DNA from: Asaia bogorensis
GTDB taxonomy: Bacteria > Pseudomonadota > Alphaproteobacteria > Acetobacterales > Acetobacteraceae
DNA length: 64,000 nucleotides
Assembly (NCBI RefSeq): GCF_900465345.1
Contig: NZ_UEGO01000010.1
Location: forward strand, 186,001 to 250,000
Reading direction: 5' to 3'
In this document: piece after piece, positions 34,723-42,071 of the stretch
Layout: the number at the start of each line of letters is the position of its first letter
Position numbering within the stretch: the stretch's first letter is position 1
Made by a program: the position numbers and the translations under genes
Notes under the pieces: model-generated
The model's input: only the letters and a program-made list of their open reading frames with translations
The model's database searches: none
What the model was told of the DNA's origin: nothing

Positions 34723-35294
34723 ACATCATCCTTCTTGGCCCGCCTGGTGCGGGCAAGGGAACGCAGGCCCAGCGTCTCGAGCAGGAATACGGACTGAAGC
34801 AGATCTCGACGGGCGATATGTTGCGCGCCGAGATGGCCGCAGGAACGCCGTTGGGTCTCAATGTGAAGTCGATCGTCGAGTCCGGGCAGTTCGTACCGGA
34901 CCCGGTGATGATCGACCTGATCAAAAGCCGCACCTTGCAGGCCGATTGCGCGAATGGGTTCATCCTCGATGGATTCCCGCGCACGGAGAGCCAGGCAGAG
35001 GCGCTGGACGCGATGCTGGCCTCGCGCGATATGAAGATCGATGCGGTGCTGCTGCTTGAGGTCGATGCCGAGCAGATCGTGGCTCGTCTGGCCGAACGAC
35101 GTGCGCCGGATGGCTCACGACGTGCCGATGATGAACCTGACACGGTCCGTCGTCGTATACAGGTCTATCGTGACCAGACGGCGCCTATTCTGCCCTATTA
35201 TGAGAATGCGGGGCGTCTGCGTCGCATTGATGGTATGCAGAATGTCGAGACGGTGCATCAGGCTATCGTCGCGGCTCTTGGGCTTACAAAATAA
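34719..35294 (+). CDS. adk: Adenylate kinase, short form
   Basis: This 191-residue enzyme interconverts ATP plus AMP and two ADP. It has the P loop GPPGAGKGTQA (7-17), the AMP-binding STGDMLRAE and GFPRT motifs, and the RRAPDGSRRADDEPDTVRRR segment. The long LID insertion and its zinc cysteines are absent, so this is the short LID variant. It overlaps secY by 4 bases, so the two share control by the hairpin before secY. Confidence 0.97.
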   Translation: MNIILLGPPGAGKGTQAQRLEQEYGLKQISTGDMLRAEMAAGTPLGLNVKSIVESGQFVPDPVMIDLIKSRTLQADCANGFILDGFPRTESQAEALDAMLASRDMKIDAVLLLEVDAEQIVARLAERRAPDGSRRADDEPDTVRRRIQVYRDQTAPILPYYENAGRLRRIDGMQNVETVHQAIVAALGLTK

Positions 35295-35333
35295 GTCGGA
35301 TAGGGTCGATCACGCAAAAGTGAACGGTTTTAT

Positions 35334-35361
35334 TTGACTCAAGGGGGGTGCTCGATATATT
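35334..35361 (+). promoter_or_regulatory. Promoter of the alpha operon (rpsM-rpsK-rpoA-rplQ)
   Basis: TTGACT (35334-35339), a 16-base spacer and TATATT (35356-35361) make the best sigma-70 promoter in the window. It lies between adk and rpsM and predicts a leader of about 150 bases. Confidence 0.7.
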
Positions 35362-35429
35362 GCGCGCCCTCGACACAGGTGCTGTCAGTCGCGTTAATCG
35401 TCGCCCGTGAGGCGTTCGATTCTTTGGCG

Positions 35430-35503
35430 GATTGAACAGTTTCGATTGAACTGGCCCATGACATGGGTCGAAGCAGAAAGAGAGCCTGACCTTCCGGTCA
35501 GGC
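35430..35503 (+). promoter_or_regulatory. Structured rpsM leader
   Basis: The leader contains a direct repeat GATTGAAC (35430-35437 and 35444-35451), a palindrome CCCATGACATGGG (35455-35467), and a perfect 8-base-pair hairpin GCCTGACC/GGTCAGGC (35484-35503, loop TTCC) that ends 2 bases before the rpsM ribosome binding site. It looks able to gate rpsM translation. E. coli uses S4 for this, but no S4 gene is present in this operon. Confidence 0.45.
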
Positions 35504-35517
35504 AGGGAGTGAGTGGC

Positions 35518-35895
35518 GTGGCGCGTATTGCCGGCGTAAATATTCCGACGAACAAGCGGGTAGTCATTGCCCTGAGCTACATCTACGGCATTGGTCCGTC
35601 GACGGCGAAGGCAATCTGCTCGAAGCTCGAAGTACCTGAAGCGAAGCGCGTCAACGAGCTGAGCGACGATGAGATCGTGAAGATCCGCGAACTGATTGAC
35701 GGCGATTACCGCGTCGAGGGTGACCTCCGCCGCGAAACCGCGATGAACATCAAGCGTCTGATGGACCTTGGTTGCTACCGTGGTCTGCGTCACCGTCGTG
35801 GTCTGCCGGTGCGCGGCCAGCGTACGCACACGAATGCCCGTACCCGCAAGGGCAAGGCCGTGGCGATTGCCGGTAAGAAGAAAGCGACGCGCTAA
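35518..35895 (+). CDS. rpsM: 30S ribosomal protein S13
   Basis: This 125-residue protein is S13, with the helix-two-turn-helix region ([14 protein letters not shown]) and basic tail ([23 protein letters not shown]). I chose the GTG at 35518 because it yields (M)[14 protein letters not shown], the family N-terminus, and has GGGAG 8 bases upstream. The frame is open further upstream to 35407, but that sequence is the structured leader. S13 bridges the subunits. Confidence 0.95.
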   Translation: MARIAGVNIPTNKRVVIALSYIYGIGPSTAKAICSKLEVPEAKRVNELSDDEIVKIRELIDGDYRVEGDLRRETAMNIKRLMDLGCYRGLRHRRGLPVRGQRTHTNARTRKGKAVAIAGKKKATR

Positions 35896-35987
35896 TTCGC
35901 GCATCTTAGGCGGATCGTGGCGAGTGGCGGCCCTCAGGCTGTCCTCTGCCCTTCGCTCATTGCCAAGTTTGACAGGACGACCTCATC

Positions 35988-36380
35988 ATGGCCAAGGCCG
36001 CAACTCCGCGTATCCGTAAGAAGGAGCGCAAGAACATCATCTCCGGTGTCGCGCACGTTCTTTCGACGTTCAACAACACCATGATCACCATCTCCGACGC
36101 CCAGGGCAATTCGATTGCATGGTCTTCGGCTGGCGCGCAGGGCTTCAAGGGCTCGCGTAAGTCCACGCCGTATGCCGCACAGGTTGCCGCTGAAGACGCA
36201 GGCCGCAAGGCACGCGACCACGGCATGGAGACGCTGGAAATCGAAGTTTCGGGTCCGGGTTCGGGCCGTGAGAGCGCCCTGCGTGCCCTTCAGGCCGTCG
36301 GGTTCTCCATCACGTCGATCCGCGACATGACCCCGGTGCCGCATAACGGCTGCCGTCCGCGCAAGCGTCGTCGCGTCTGA
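35988..36380 (+). CDS. rpsK: 30S ribosomal protein S11
   Basis: This 130-residue protein is S11, on the platform beside the exit-site mRNA ([33 protein letters not shown] at the end). It follows rpsM after 92 bases without a visible promoter. A strong hairpin and a 156-base spacer separate it from rpoA. Confidence 0.98.
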   Translation: MAKAATPRIRKKERKNIISGVAHVLSTFNNTMITISDAQGNSIAWSSAGAQGFKGSRKSTPYAAQVAAEDAGRKARDHGMETLEIEVSGPGSGRESALRALQAVGFSITSIRDMTPVPHNGCRPRKRRRV

Positions 36381-36386
36381 TTGGCT

Positions 36387-36411
36387 CCGGCCCCTTCGGG
36401 GGCCGGTTGTC
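36387..36411 (+). terminator. Attenuator hairpin between rpsK and rpoA
   Basis: CCGGCCCC (36387-36394) and GGGGCCGG (36399-36406) pair perfectly around a stable TTCG loop, followed by TTGTCTGTC. Transcription must pass this to reach rpoA unless rpoA has its own promoter, which I did not find. Confidence 0.55.
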
Positions 36412-36415
36412 TGTC

Positions 36416-36510
36416 ACCACCCGTCCGTAGGTGGTTTCTCTCTAGGGAGAGGCCACCGGCACGTTCTGACCGCGCTCCGGCGCGGTTGATGTTCCGTTGG
36501 TCCCCAGCGG
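36416..36510 (+). promoter_or_regulatory. Multi-hairpin rpoA leader
   Basis: Further stems follow the attenuator: ACCAC/GTGGT (36416-36435), ACCGCGC/GCGCGGT with loop TCCG (36469-36486), and CCGTTGG/CCAGCGG with loop TCC and one wobble (about 36494-36510). Together they occupy most of the rpsK-rpoA gap, which holds no gene. Confidence 0.4.
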
Positions 36511-36536
36511 GACAAGTTGTTTGAAAGGCCACGACA

Positions 36537-37556
36537 TTGGTCCTCCAGAAGAACTGGCAGTCCCTTATCAAGCCGGAAAAGCTGGAAGTCGCGCCCGGCT
36601 CCGTGCCCACGCAGACAGCCACGGTGATTGCCGAGCCGCTGGAGCGTGGTTTTGGCATGACGCTCGGCAACGCGATCCGTCGCGTGCTGCTCTCCTCGCT
36701 GCAGGGTGCTGCCGTCACCGCGATCCAGATCGACGGCGTGCTGCATGAGTTCTCGTCCGTGCCGGGCGTCCGTGAGGACGTGACGGACATCGTGCTGAAC
36801 ATCAAGCAGCTTGCCCTGCGCATGCACGGCGAAGGCCCCAAGCGCATGGTGCTGACGGCTACGGGCCCCGGCGAAGTGCGTGCAGGCCAGATCCAGGCCG
36901 GTCATGACATCGAAATCATGAACCCCGACCTGGTCATCTGCACGCTCGATGACGGCGTTAAGTTGGGCATGGAATTCACCGTGAACATGGGCAAGGGCTA
37001 TGTTCCGGCTGCTGCCAACCGTCCGGAAGACGCGCCGATCGGGCTTATCCCCATCGATGCGATCTATTCCCCGGTGCGCAAGGTGTCGTACAAGGTTGAG
37101 CCGACCCGCGTGGGTCAGGTCACCGACTATGACAAGCTGCTGCTCACGGTCGAGACGAATGGCGCGGTTACCCCGGAAGACAGCCTGGCTCTGGCCGCCC
37201 GCATCCTGCAGGACCAGCTCCAGCTCTTCATCAACTTCGACGAGCCGCGTCCGGTGCGTCAGGAAGAGCCGCGTGACGATCTGCCGTTCAACCGCAACCT
37301 GCTTCGCAAGGTTGACGAGCTCGAGCTGTCGGTGCGTAGCGCCAACTGCCTGAAGAACGACAACATCGTCTATATCGGCGATCTGGTTCAGAAGTCTGAG
37401 CAGGAAATGCTGCGTACGCCGAATTTCGGTCGTAAGTCGCTGAATGAAATCAAGGAAGTCCTGACTTCCATGGGTCTGTCGCTGGGCATGAATGTTCCGG
37501 CCTGGCCTCCCGAGAACATTGAGGATCTGGCAAAGCGTCTCGACGAGACGTTCTGA
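36537..37556 (+). CDS. rpoA: DNA-directed RNA polymerase subunit alpha
   Basis: This 339-residue protein is full-length alpha. The N-terminal domain (1-235) dimerises and carries beta and beta prime ([18 protein letters not shown]); the C-terminal domain (about 255-330) binds UP elements and activators ([16 protein letters not shown]). The N-terminus matching the family ([17 protein letters not shown]) requires a TTG start at 36537, a rare choice for a gene this important; no ATG or GTG upstream fits. rplQ follows after 38 bases. Confidence 0.96.
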   Translation: MVLQKNWQSLIKPEKLEVAPGSVPTQTATVIAEPLERGFGMTLGNAIRRVLLSSLQGAAVTAIQIDGVLHEFSSVPGVREDVTDIVLNIKQLALRMHGEGPKRMVLTATGPGEVRAGQIQAGHDIEIMNPDLVICTLDDGVKLGMEFTVNMGKGYVPAAANRPEDAPIGLIPIDAIYSPVRKVSYKVEPTRVGQVTDYDKLLLTVETNGAVTPEDSLALAARILQDQLQLFINFDEPRPVRQEEPRDDLPFNRNLLRKVDELELSVRSANCLKNDNIVYIGDLVQKSEQEMLRTPNFGRKSLNEIKEVLTSMGLSLGMNVPAWPPENIEDLAKRLDETF

Positions 37557-37594
37557 GCCCTATCCGGTAGAAAGCAGAGTAAGGAAACCCGATC

Positions 37595-38020
37595 ATGCGT
37601 CATGGTGTTGCTGGGCGTAAGCTCAACGTAACCTCGACCCACCGCGCAGCCATGTTCCGCAACATGGCCGTGGCTATCATCAAGCACGAGCAGATCACGA
37701 CGACGCTGCCCAAGGCGAAGGAAATTCGCCCGATCGTCGAGAAGCTGATCACCCTCGGCAAGCGTGGCACGCTGCACGCTCGTCGCCAGGCTTTTGCGCA
37801 GCTGCGCGACGAGACCATCGTCACCAAGCTGTTCTCGACCATTGCAGAGCGCTATCAGGGCCGTTCGGGTGGCTACACCCGCGTCCTGAAGGCCGGCGTC
37901 CGCTACGGCGACAACGCTGACATGGCCGTTGTCGAGATGGTTGACCGTGATGTTGACGCCAAGGGCAAGGATAGCGGCCCGGTGTTCAACCAGTCCGGTG
38001 AAGAGCCGATGGCTGCCTGA
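37595..38020 (+). CDS. rplQ: 50S ribosomal protein L17
   Basis: This 141-residue protein is L17 ([41 protein letters not shown]), at the tunnel exit. Its C-terminus carries a short acidic extension beyond the 127 residues of E. coli. It is the last gene of the alpha operon and of the whole ribosomal cluster, and is followed by a perfect terminator. Confidence 0.98.
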   Translation: MRHGVAGRKLNVTSTHRAAMFRNMAVAIIKHEQITTTLPKAKEIRPIVEKLITLGKRGTLHARRQAFAQLRDETIVTKLFSTIAERYQGRSGGYTRVLKAGVRYGDNADMAVVEMVDRDVDAKGKDSGPVFNQSGEEPMAA

Positions 38021-38047
38021 TCCCAGAGGATCGACACGTTGATGAGG

Positions 38048-38078
38048 AGGCCGGGCAGGAAACTGCCCGGCCTTTTTC
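38048..38078 (+). terminator. Intrinsic terminator of the ribosomal cluster
   Basis: AGGCCGGGCAG (38048-38058) and CTGCCCGGCCT (38063-38073) form a perfect 11-base-pair stem with a GAAA loop, followed by TTTTC. This is the strongest terminator in the window. Confidence 0.95.
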
Positions 38079-38244
38079 ATTTGGACTTACAAAATTCTGT
38101 CCAATCGTTTAAACAACCTCCCAACGCGTAAACACATCAATCCTACCTCGAAGAGCAGGATTTTTGATCAGTTTCGATACCGATCCTTCCTTTCACGGGG
38201 TCGGGGGGCCAGTTTCGATATTCTACATGAATATCCGGACGTTT

Positions 38245-38357
38245 TCTCGCGTTGGCGAGATCTGGCTTCTTTCACGGTCCGAGCACTCTCGTAGGACCAG
38301 TCACCACGCATCCCATGCCGATCCGGGCAATGAGGCCCGGTACGCTCGCGCTGCGTG
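38245..38357 (+). promoter_or_regulatory. Structured leader of the polyol permease gene
   Basis: Between the ribosomal terminator and the permease start (about 300 bases, no gene) lie successive stems: TCTCGC/GCGAGA (38245-38260), GGTCC...GGACC with GAG/CTC inside (38276-38298), CCGGGC/GCCCGG (38323-38340) and ACGC/GCGT (38342-38356), then the ribosome binding site AGGAGA. A weaker stem AATCCT/AGGATT followed by TTT lies at 38139-38165. The arrangement is leader-like; no known riboswitch was recognised. Confidence 0.35.
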
Positions 38358-38376
38358 TAGATACAGGAGAGCTTCT

Positions 38377-39690
38377 TTGTCTGAGGCAAGCACCACCCAG
38401 AGACGCGGGATCGCAGAGATCCTCGGTATTCCACGCCCTCTCTTTTTCGGCTTCGTCGGTCTGCTTTTGTTCATGATCGGTGACGGTGTCGAGGCGGGAT
38501 ACCTTGATACATTCATGCTCCATAACGGGCATACCCAGGGCGACGTGAACCTTCTGTTCACGACCTACGGTATCACGGTCATGATCTCGGCCTGGTTTTC
38601 CGGGCCGCTGTCAGACCTTTATGGTCCAAAGCGTGTGATGTGGATCGGATTGATCCTTTGGTCCGTGCTTGAGGTTGGGCTTCTTGCTCTGGGTCTTGGC
38701 CCGAACAACTTCACAATGACGCTCGTCTTCTACACGCTGCGCGGCTTCGCGTATCCGCTCTTCGCCTACGGGTTCCTCGTCTGGATTGCGGCGGCGACAC
38801 CGGCTACGATGCTGGGCTCGGCGGCTGGCTGGTTCTGGTTTTCCTTCTCGGCCGGTCTGCCGACGCTCGGCTCGCAGTTTGCCCGTTACGCCATCCCCGC
38901 AATTGGCGAGCTGGCCACGTTCTGGTGCTCGCTTGGTCTCGTGATCCTTGGCGGTCTGGTGGCGTTGCTCTTTACCCATGAACCGACCGGGAAGAAGCGT
39001 CTGCTGCCCGACCATGTGAGCACGCGTGACATTTTCTTCGGGTCGATCAGCATCATGTGGCGCGAGCCCAAGACACTGATCGCTGGTATCGTGCGCACCA
39101 TCGACACGTCGTCGGAATACGCGTTCCTCGCGATCATGCCGGCGTTCTTCATCGATCACCTTGGTTTCACCCAAGGCCAGTGGCTGAACCTGTTGTCGCT
39201 GATCTTCCTCAGCAATATCCTGTTCAATCTCGTCTCGGGCATGTTGGCCGATGCACTCGGACACCGCTTCATCGTCTCGGTGTTCGGCGGCATTGGTGGC
39301 TTTGTCTCGATCCCGCTCTTTTATTATATCCCGGTCTGGTATCCTGGTAACTTCGCCGCTGCTGCGGCTGTTGGCATTTTCTACGGCGCGACCGTCGCTG
39401 CCTTCGTGCCGCTCTCCGGCCTGATGCCGCAGATCTGCCCCAAGGAGAAGGCGGCCGCGCTGTCGATCCTTGGTCTGGGTGCCGGTGCGAGCACCTGGGT
39501 TGGCCCGGCCATTGCCGGCATCTGCGAGAGCGTGTTCGGTTTTGGCATGGAAGGGATCATCTGGGCCTTTGCCCTGATCTATCTGGCAGCCGCCGGTATG
39601 ACGATCACGCTTCGTATCTCGGACGAGGCGCGTCGTTATACGCAGGAAGCGCTTGCCCGTGGTGAGAACATGACGGCCGTCGGACACTAA
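38377..39690 (+). CDS. MFS transporter, polyol permease type (ribitol/D-arabitol-like)
   Basis: This 437-residue transporter resembles the polyol permease family (RbtT/DalT type): the N-terminal GIPRPLFFGFVGLLLFMIGDGVE, then about twelve membrane helices, with the MFS loop motif SDLYGPKRV between helices 2 and 3. Likely substrates are sugar alcohols by proton symport, an important carbon source for acetic acid bacteria; the exact substrate is inferred. I chose the TTG at 38377 because AGGAGA lies 6 bases upstream and the length matches the family; the frame is open to an ATG-type start at 38164, but those 71 residues are not protein-like. No polyol dehydrogenase gene lies beside it. Confidence 0.85.
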   Translation: MSEASTTQRRGIAEILGIPRPLFFGFVGLLLFMIGDGVEAGYLDTFMLHNGHTQGDVNLLFTTYGITVMISAWFSGPLSDLYGPKRVMWIGLILWSVLEVGLLALGLGPNNFTMTLVFYTLRGFAYPLFAYGFLVWIAAATPATMLGSAAGWFWFSFSAGLPTLGSQFARYAIPAIGELATFWCSLGLVILGGLVALLFTHEPTGKKRLLPDHVSTRDIFFGSISIMWREPKTLIAGIVRTIDTSSEYAFLAIMPAFFIDHLGFTQGQWLNLLSLIFLSNILFNLVSGMLADALGHRFIVSVFGGIGGFVSIPLFYYIPVWYPGNFAAAAAVGIFYGATVAAFVPLSGLMPQICPKEKAAALSILGLGAGASTWVGPAIAGICESVFGFGMEGIIWAFALIYLAAAGMTITLRISDEARRYTQEALARGENMTAVGH

Positions 39691-39720
39691 AGGTTCACAT
39701 CCTCCTTTACAGACTTGGCG

Positions 39721-39760
39721 AGGCGCCGTTGACATCTGTCGACGGCGCCTTTTCTCTTTC
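39721..39760 (+). terminator. Intrinsic terminator after the polyol permease
   Basis: AGGCGCCGT (39721-39729) and ACGGCGCCT (39742-39750) pair perfectly, with GAC/GTC pairing inside the loop, followed by TTTCTCTTTC. It ends only a few bases before the next gene. Confidence 0.85.
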
Positions 39761-39763
39761 TGG

Positions 39764-40177
39764 ATGACTAACCCTGTCTCTTCACCACCATCAGGATGGG
39801 AAAGCTTCGATCGCTTTTCCTTCGGCGACAGTCCCGCTCTTGCTGATGAACTCCTTGGCCTCGTTATCCACGGGATCAAGACCGGCACATGCTGGGCCGC
39901 CTGCGACGGGCAGCAAACCCATATCGGGAAGTTGAGCGTCATCTGTGACGGCAGGGACCAGCCTCGTGTCATCACTCGCACGCTGGCTATCGAGAAACGA
40001 CGCTATTGTGACGTGGACGAGGCTTTCGCGGCCAAGGAAGGCGAGGGCGACCGGAGCTTCGCCTATTGGCGGGGCGAGCATGAGCGTTATTTCCGTCGTC
40101 TGAACCAGTTCAGTGAGACGATGGAGCTATGGTGCGTGGAGTTTGCTGTCGTGTTCGTGTTTCCACACACGCACTGA
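39764..40177 (+). CDS. ASCH-domain protein
   Basis: This 137-residue protein has the ASCH fold of the DUF984 type: FGDSPALADELLGLV, the conserved GIKTGTCWAA loop, a VITRTLAIEKRRYCDVDEAFA strand-helix, and a C-terminal EFAVVFVF strand. ASCH proteins are thought to bind RNA or modified nucleosides, and some have nuclease or amidohydrolase activity; the role of this one is unknown. The only usable start is the ATG at 39764, directly after the terminator T tract and without a purine-rich ribosome binding site, so it may be translated from a leaderless or read-through mRNA. Confidence 0.8.
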   Translation: MTNPVSSPPSGWESFDRFSFGDSPALADELLGLVIHGIKTGTCWAACDGQQTHIGKLSVICDGRDQPRVITRTLAIEKRRYCDVDEAFAAKEGEGDRSFAYWRGEHERYFRRLNQFSETMELWCVEFAVVFVFPHTH

Positions 40178-40264
40178 CCTTGCGTCTGTCACCAGTGCGG
40201 CGGCAGGGTGAACTTTCGTTGCGACTTCGCGTTGACCCCGGACAGAACTAAAAAGGGTTTCGCT

Positions 40265-40438
40265 ATGCTAAAGCTCGCCATCTTCTTCCTGATCATCTCC
40301 CTGATTGCAGGGCTCTTCGGATTCACCGGTATCTCGGCAGCTTCGGCGGGAATCGCGAAAATCCTGTTCTTCCTCTTCATCGCCCTGTTTGTGCTTTTTC
40401 TGGTCATTGCCGTCTTTGTCGGCAAGGCCGTGACCTGA
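40265..40438 (+). CDS. Small DUF1328-type membrane protein
   Basis: This 57-residue protein has two hydrophobic helices ([19 protein letters not shown] and the [20 protein letters not shown] stretch) joined by ISAASAGIA, the pattern of the DUF1328/YtjA family. Function is unknown; the family is often stress-linked. The ATG at 40265 is preceded by AAAAGGG; an in-frame ATG at 40208 would add 19 polar residues and is less likely. A strong bidirectional terminator follows. Confidence 0.85.
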   Translation: MLKLAIFFLIISLIAGLFGFTGISAASAGIAKILFFLFIALFVLFLVIAVFVGKAVT

Positions 40439-40465
40439 GCTCATCAGAGACGACACAACGAAAAG

Positions 40466-40496
40466 GGGAGAGCCGAAAGGCTCTCCCTTTTTTATT
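40466..40496. terminator. Bidirectional terminator between convergent genes
   Basis: GGGAGAGCC (40466-40474) and GGCTCTCCC (40479-40487) around a GAAA loop, with TTTTTT after and AAAA before. It can end both the DUF1328 gene (plus) and the efflux operon (minus). Confidence 0.9.
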
Positions 40497-40532
40497 CGCT
40501 CGTAGTGCCGAGCCGAAAACGGTGCATAGGGC

Positions 40533-42071
40533 TTACTGCTTGGTCTTGGACAGGAATTCCGGCAGCAGCGGATTATTGGTCTGCAGCGAAGCCTTGCTGG
40601 GAAGCTGCGAGACATCCCAGCCGCCGCCGAGGGCCACAATCAGATCGACATGGGCGATAGCCTGGCTTTGATGGATGCCGAGAGCCTGAACTTCGTAATT
40701 GAGGGCATTCTGCTGGCTGGTCAGGACGGTCGTGTAAGTCTGAGTGCCGGCCATGTACTCATTGAGCGAAACACGCACGGCTTCCTGAGCTGACTTGACG
40801 GCGACATCCTGCTGAGCCAGCTGCTCTTCAAGAATACGCAGGTTCGACAGATTATCCTCAACGCCCTGCAGTGCGCTCAGCACGGTCTGACGATAGGTCG
40901 CCACCGAGGCATCGTAATCGGCCCGGGCGCTGAGCACGGCCGCGCTGCGTGCGCCGCCATTGAACAGGGTCTCGGTCGATGACGCGCCGAGTGACCAGAA
41001 GCGCGTGGCTGCCTGGATCAATGTCTGGAGTGGGTTGCCACTATACCCGTAGCTCGCACTAACCGAGATCTCCGGATAGAAGGCGGCGATATAATAGCCG
41101 ATCTCGGCATTATACCCTTCCATGTTGCGTTCGGCGGCTGCGATATCGGGGCGGCGCTGCAGAAGCACCGACGGCACGGCACTGGGCGCTGTGGGCAGGG
41201 TGAGGGGAAGAGCCCCGACAGGAATGGTCAGATCAGCAGGTGCCCGACCGATCAGCACCGCTATGGCGTGTTCGTATTGTGCCCGTGTGATCCCGGCCTG
41301 GGTGGCCTGCGCCTCGGTCTGCTGCAACTGATATCGCGCCTGCCAGAGCGAACTCGGGTCCGTTACGCCGGCATCGACCTGATTTTGCACGATGCTGAGA
41401 GCCTGACGGAAATAGCCGACATTATCGAGGTAGAGCTTCTTCAGGCTGTCCTGATAACGCAGGTTGAAATACGCATTGGCCAACTGGGATTGATAAGACA
41501 GCTGCGCATTGGCGAGATCAGCCGCGCTGGCCTGAGTGGCCGTCACCTGTTGCTGGATCTGGCGACGGATGCGACCCCATACGTCGAGTGTCCAGGAAGC
41601 CGACGGCCCGGTATTCCATGTATTGACTGTGGTGGTAGACGAGTAGTTGACCACAGACCCGGAACTTGCGCTTCGTGAGCCGCTACCTTGGGCATTGCGG
41701 CTGAAACTGAACGAGCCGGAAAGCGTGGGGAAGAGCTGGGCACGAATGGAGTCGATGGTTGCCTCGGCCTTGCGATACTGCGCCTCATACTGCTTGACGT
41801 TCTGGTTGGAGATCGCGACCTGCGACTCAAGCCAGTTCAGCTGGGGATCATGATAGACCTCCCACCACGCCCCTTTCGGCGCCTCGGCCAGCTGGGGCTG
41901 GGCGACGCCCCAGCCCGCAGGTGGCTTTGGGGCTTCCTTGAACTTGGCCGAAATCACCGCATGGGGACGATGGTAATCAGGCCCCACCATGAAGCATCCT
42001 GAAAGCAGGGGCGTGCAACATGCAGCAAGGAGGGACAGGCGTCGGGCTGAGCGAGACGGGAAGAGAGTCAT
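40533..42071 (-). CDS. Outer membrane efflux lipoprotein, NodT/OprM family
   Basis: This 512-residue protein has a lipoprotein signal with lipobox LLSGC (Cys 26) followed by MVGPDYHRP, a typical NodT start, and two outer membrane efflux domains. It should be the outer membrane duct for the MdtABC-like pump whose genes precede it on the minus strand. It overlaps the permease gene by 4 bases. It is the last gene of the operon and ends before the shared terminator at 40466-40496. Confidence 0.92.
   Translation of the reverse strand: MTLFPSRSARRLSLLAACCTPLLSGCFMVGPDYHRPHAVISAKFKEAPKPPAGWGVAQPQLAEAPKGAWWEVYHDPQLNWLESQVAISNQNVKQYEAQYRKAEATIDSIRAQLFPTLSGSFSFSRNAQGSGSRSASSGSVVNYSSTTTVNTWNTGPSASWTLDVWGRIRRQIQQQVTATQASAADLANAQLSYQSQLANAYFNLRYQDSLKKLYLDNVGYFRQALSIVQNQVDAGVTDPSSLWQARYQLQQTEAQATQAGITRAQYEHAIAVLIGRAPADLTIPVGALPLTLPTAPSAVPSVLLQRRPDIAAAERNMEGYNAEIGYYIAAFYPEISVSASYGYSGNPLQTLIQAATRFWSLGASSTETLFNGGARSAAVLSARADYDASVATYRQTVLSALQGVEDNLSNLRILEEQLAQQDVAVKSAQEAVRVSLNEYMAGTQTYTTVLTSQQNALNYEVQALGIHQSQAIAHVDLIVALGGGWDVSQLPSKASLQTNNPLLPEFLSKTKQ

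Noticed and set aside
35410-35425. T-loop-like GTTCGATTC in the rpsM leader
   Set aside because: No pairing partners for a cloverleaf; it lies in an mRNA leader.
38164-38376. N-terminal extension of 71 residues on the polyol permease
   Set aside because: The stretch has no similarity to the family, lacks a ribosome binding site, and is full of inverted repeats; the TTG at 38377 has AGGAGA at the right distance.
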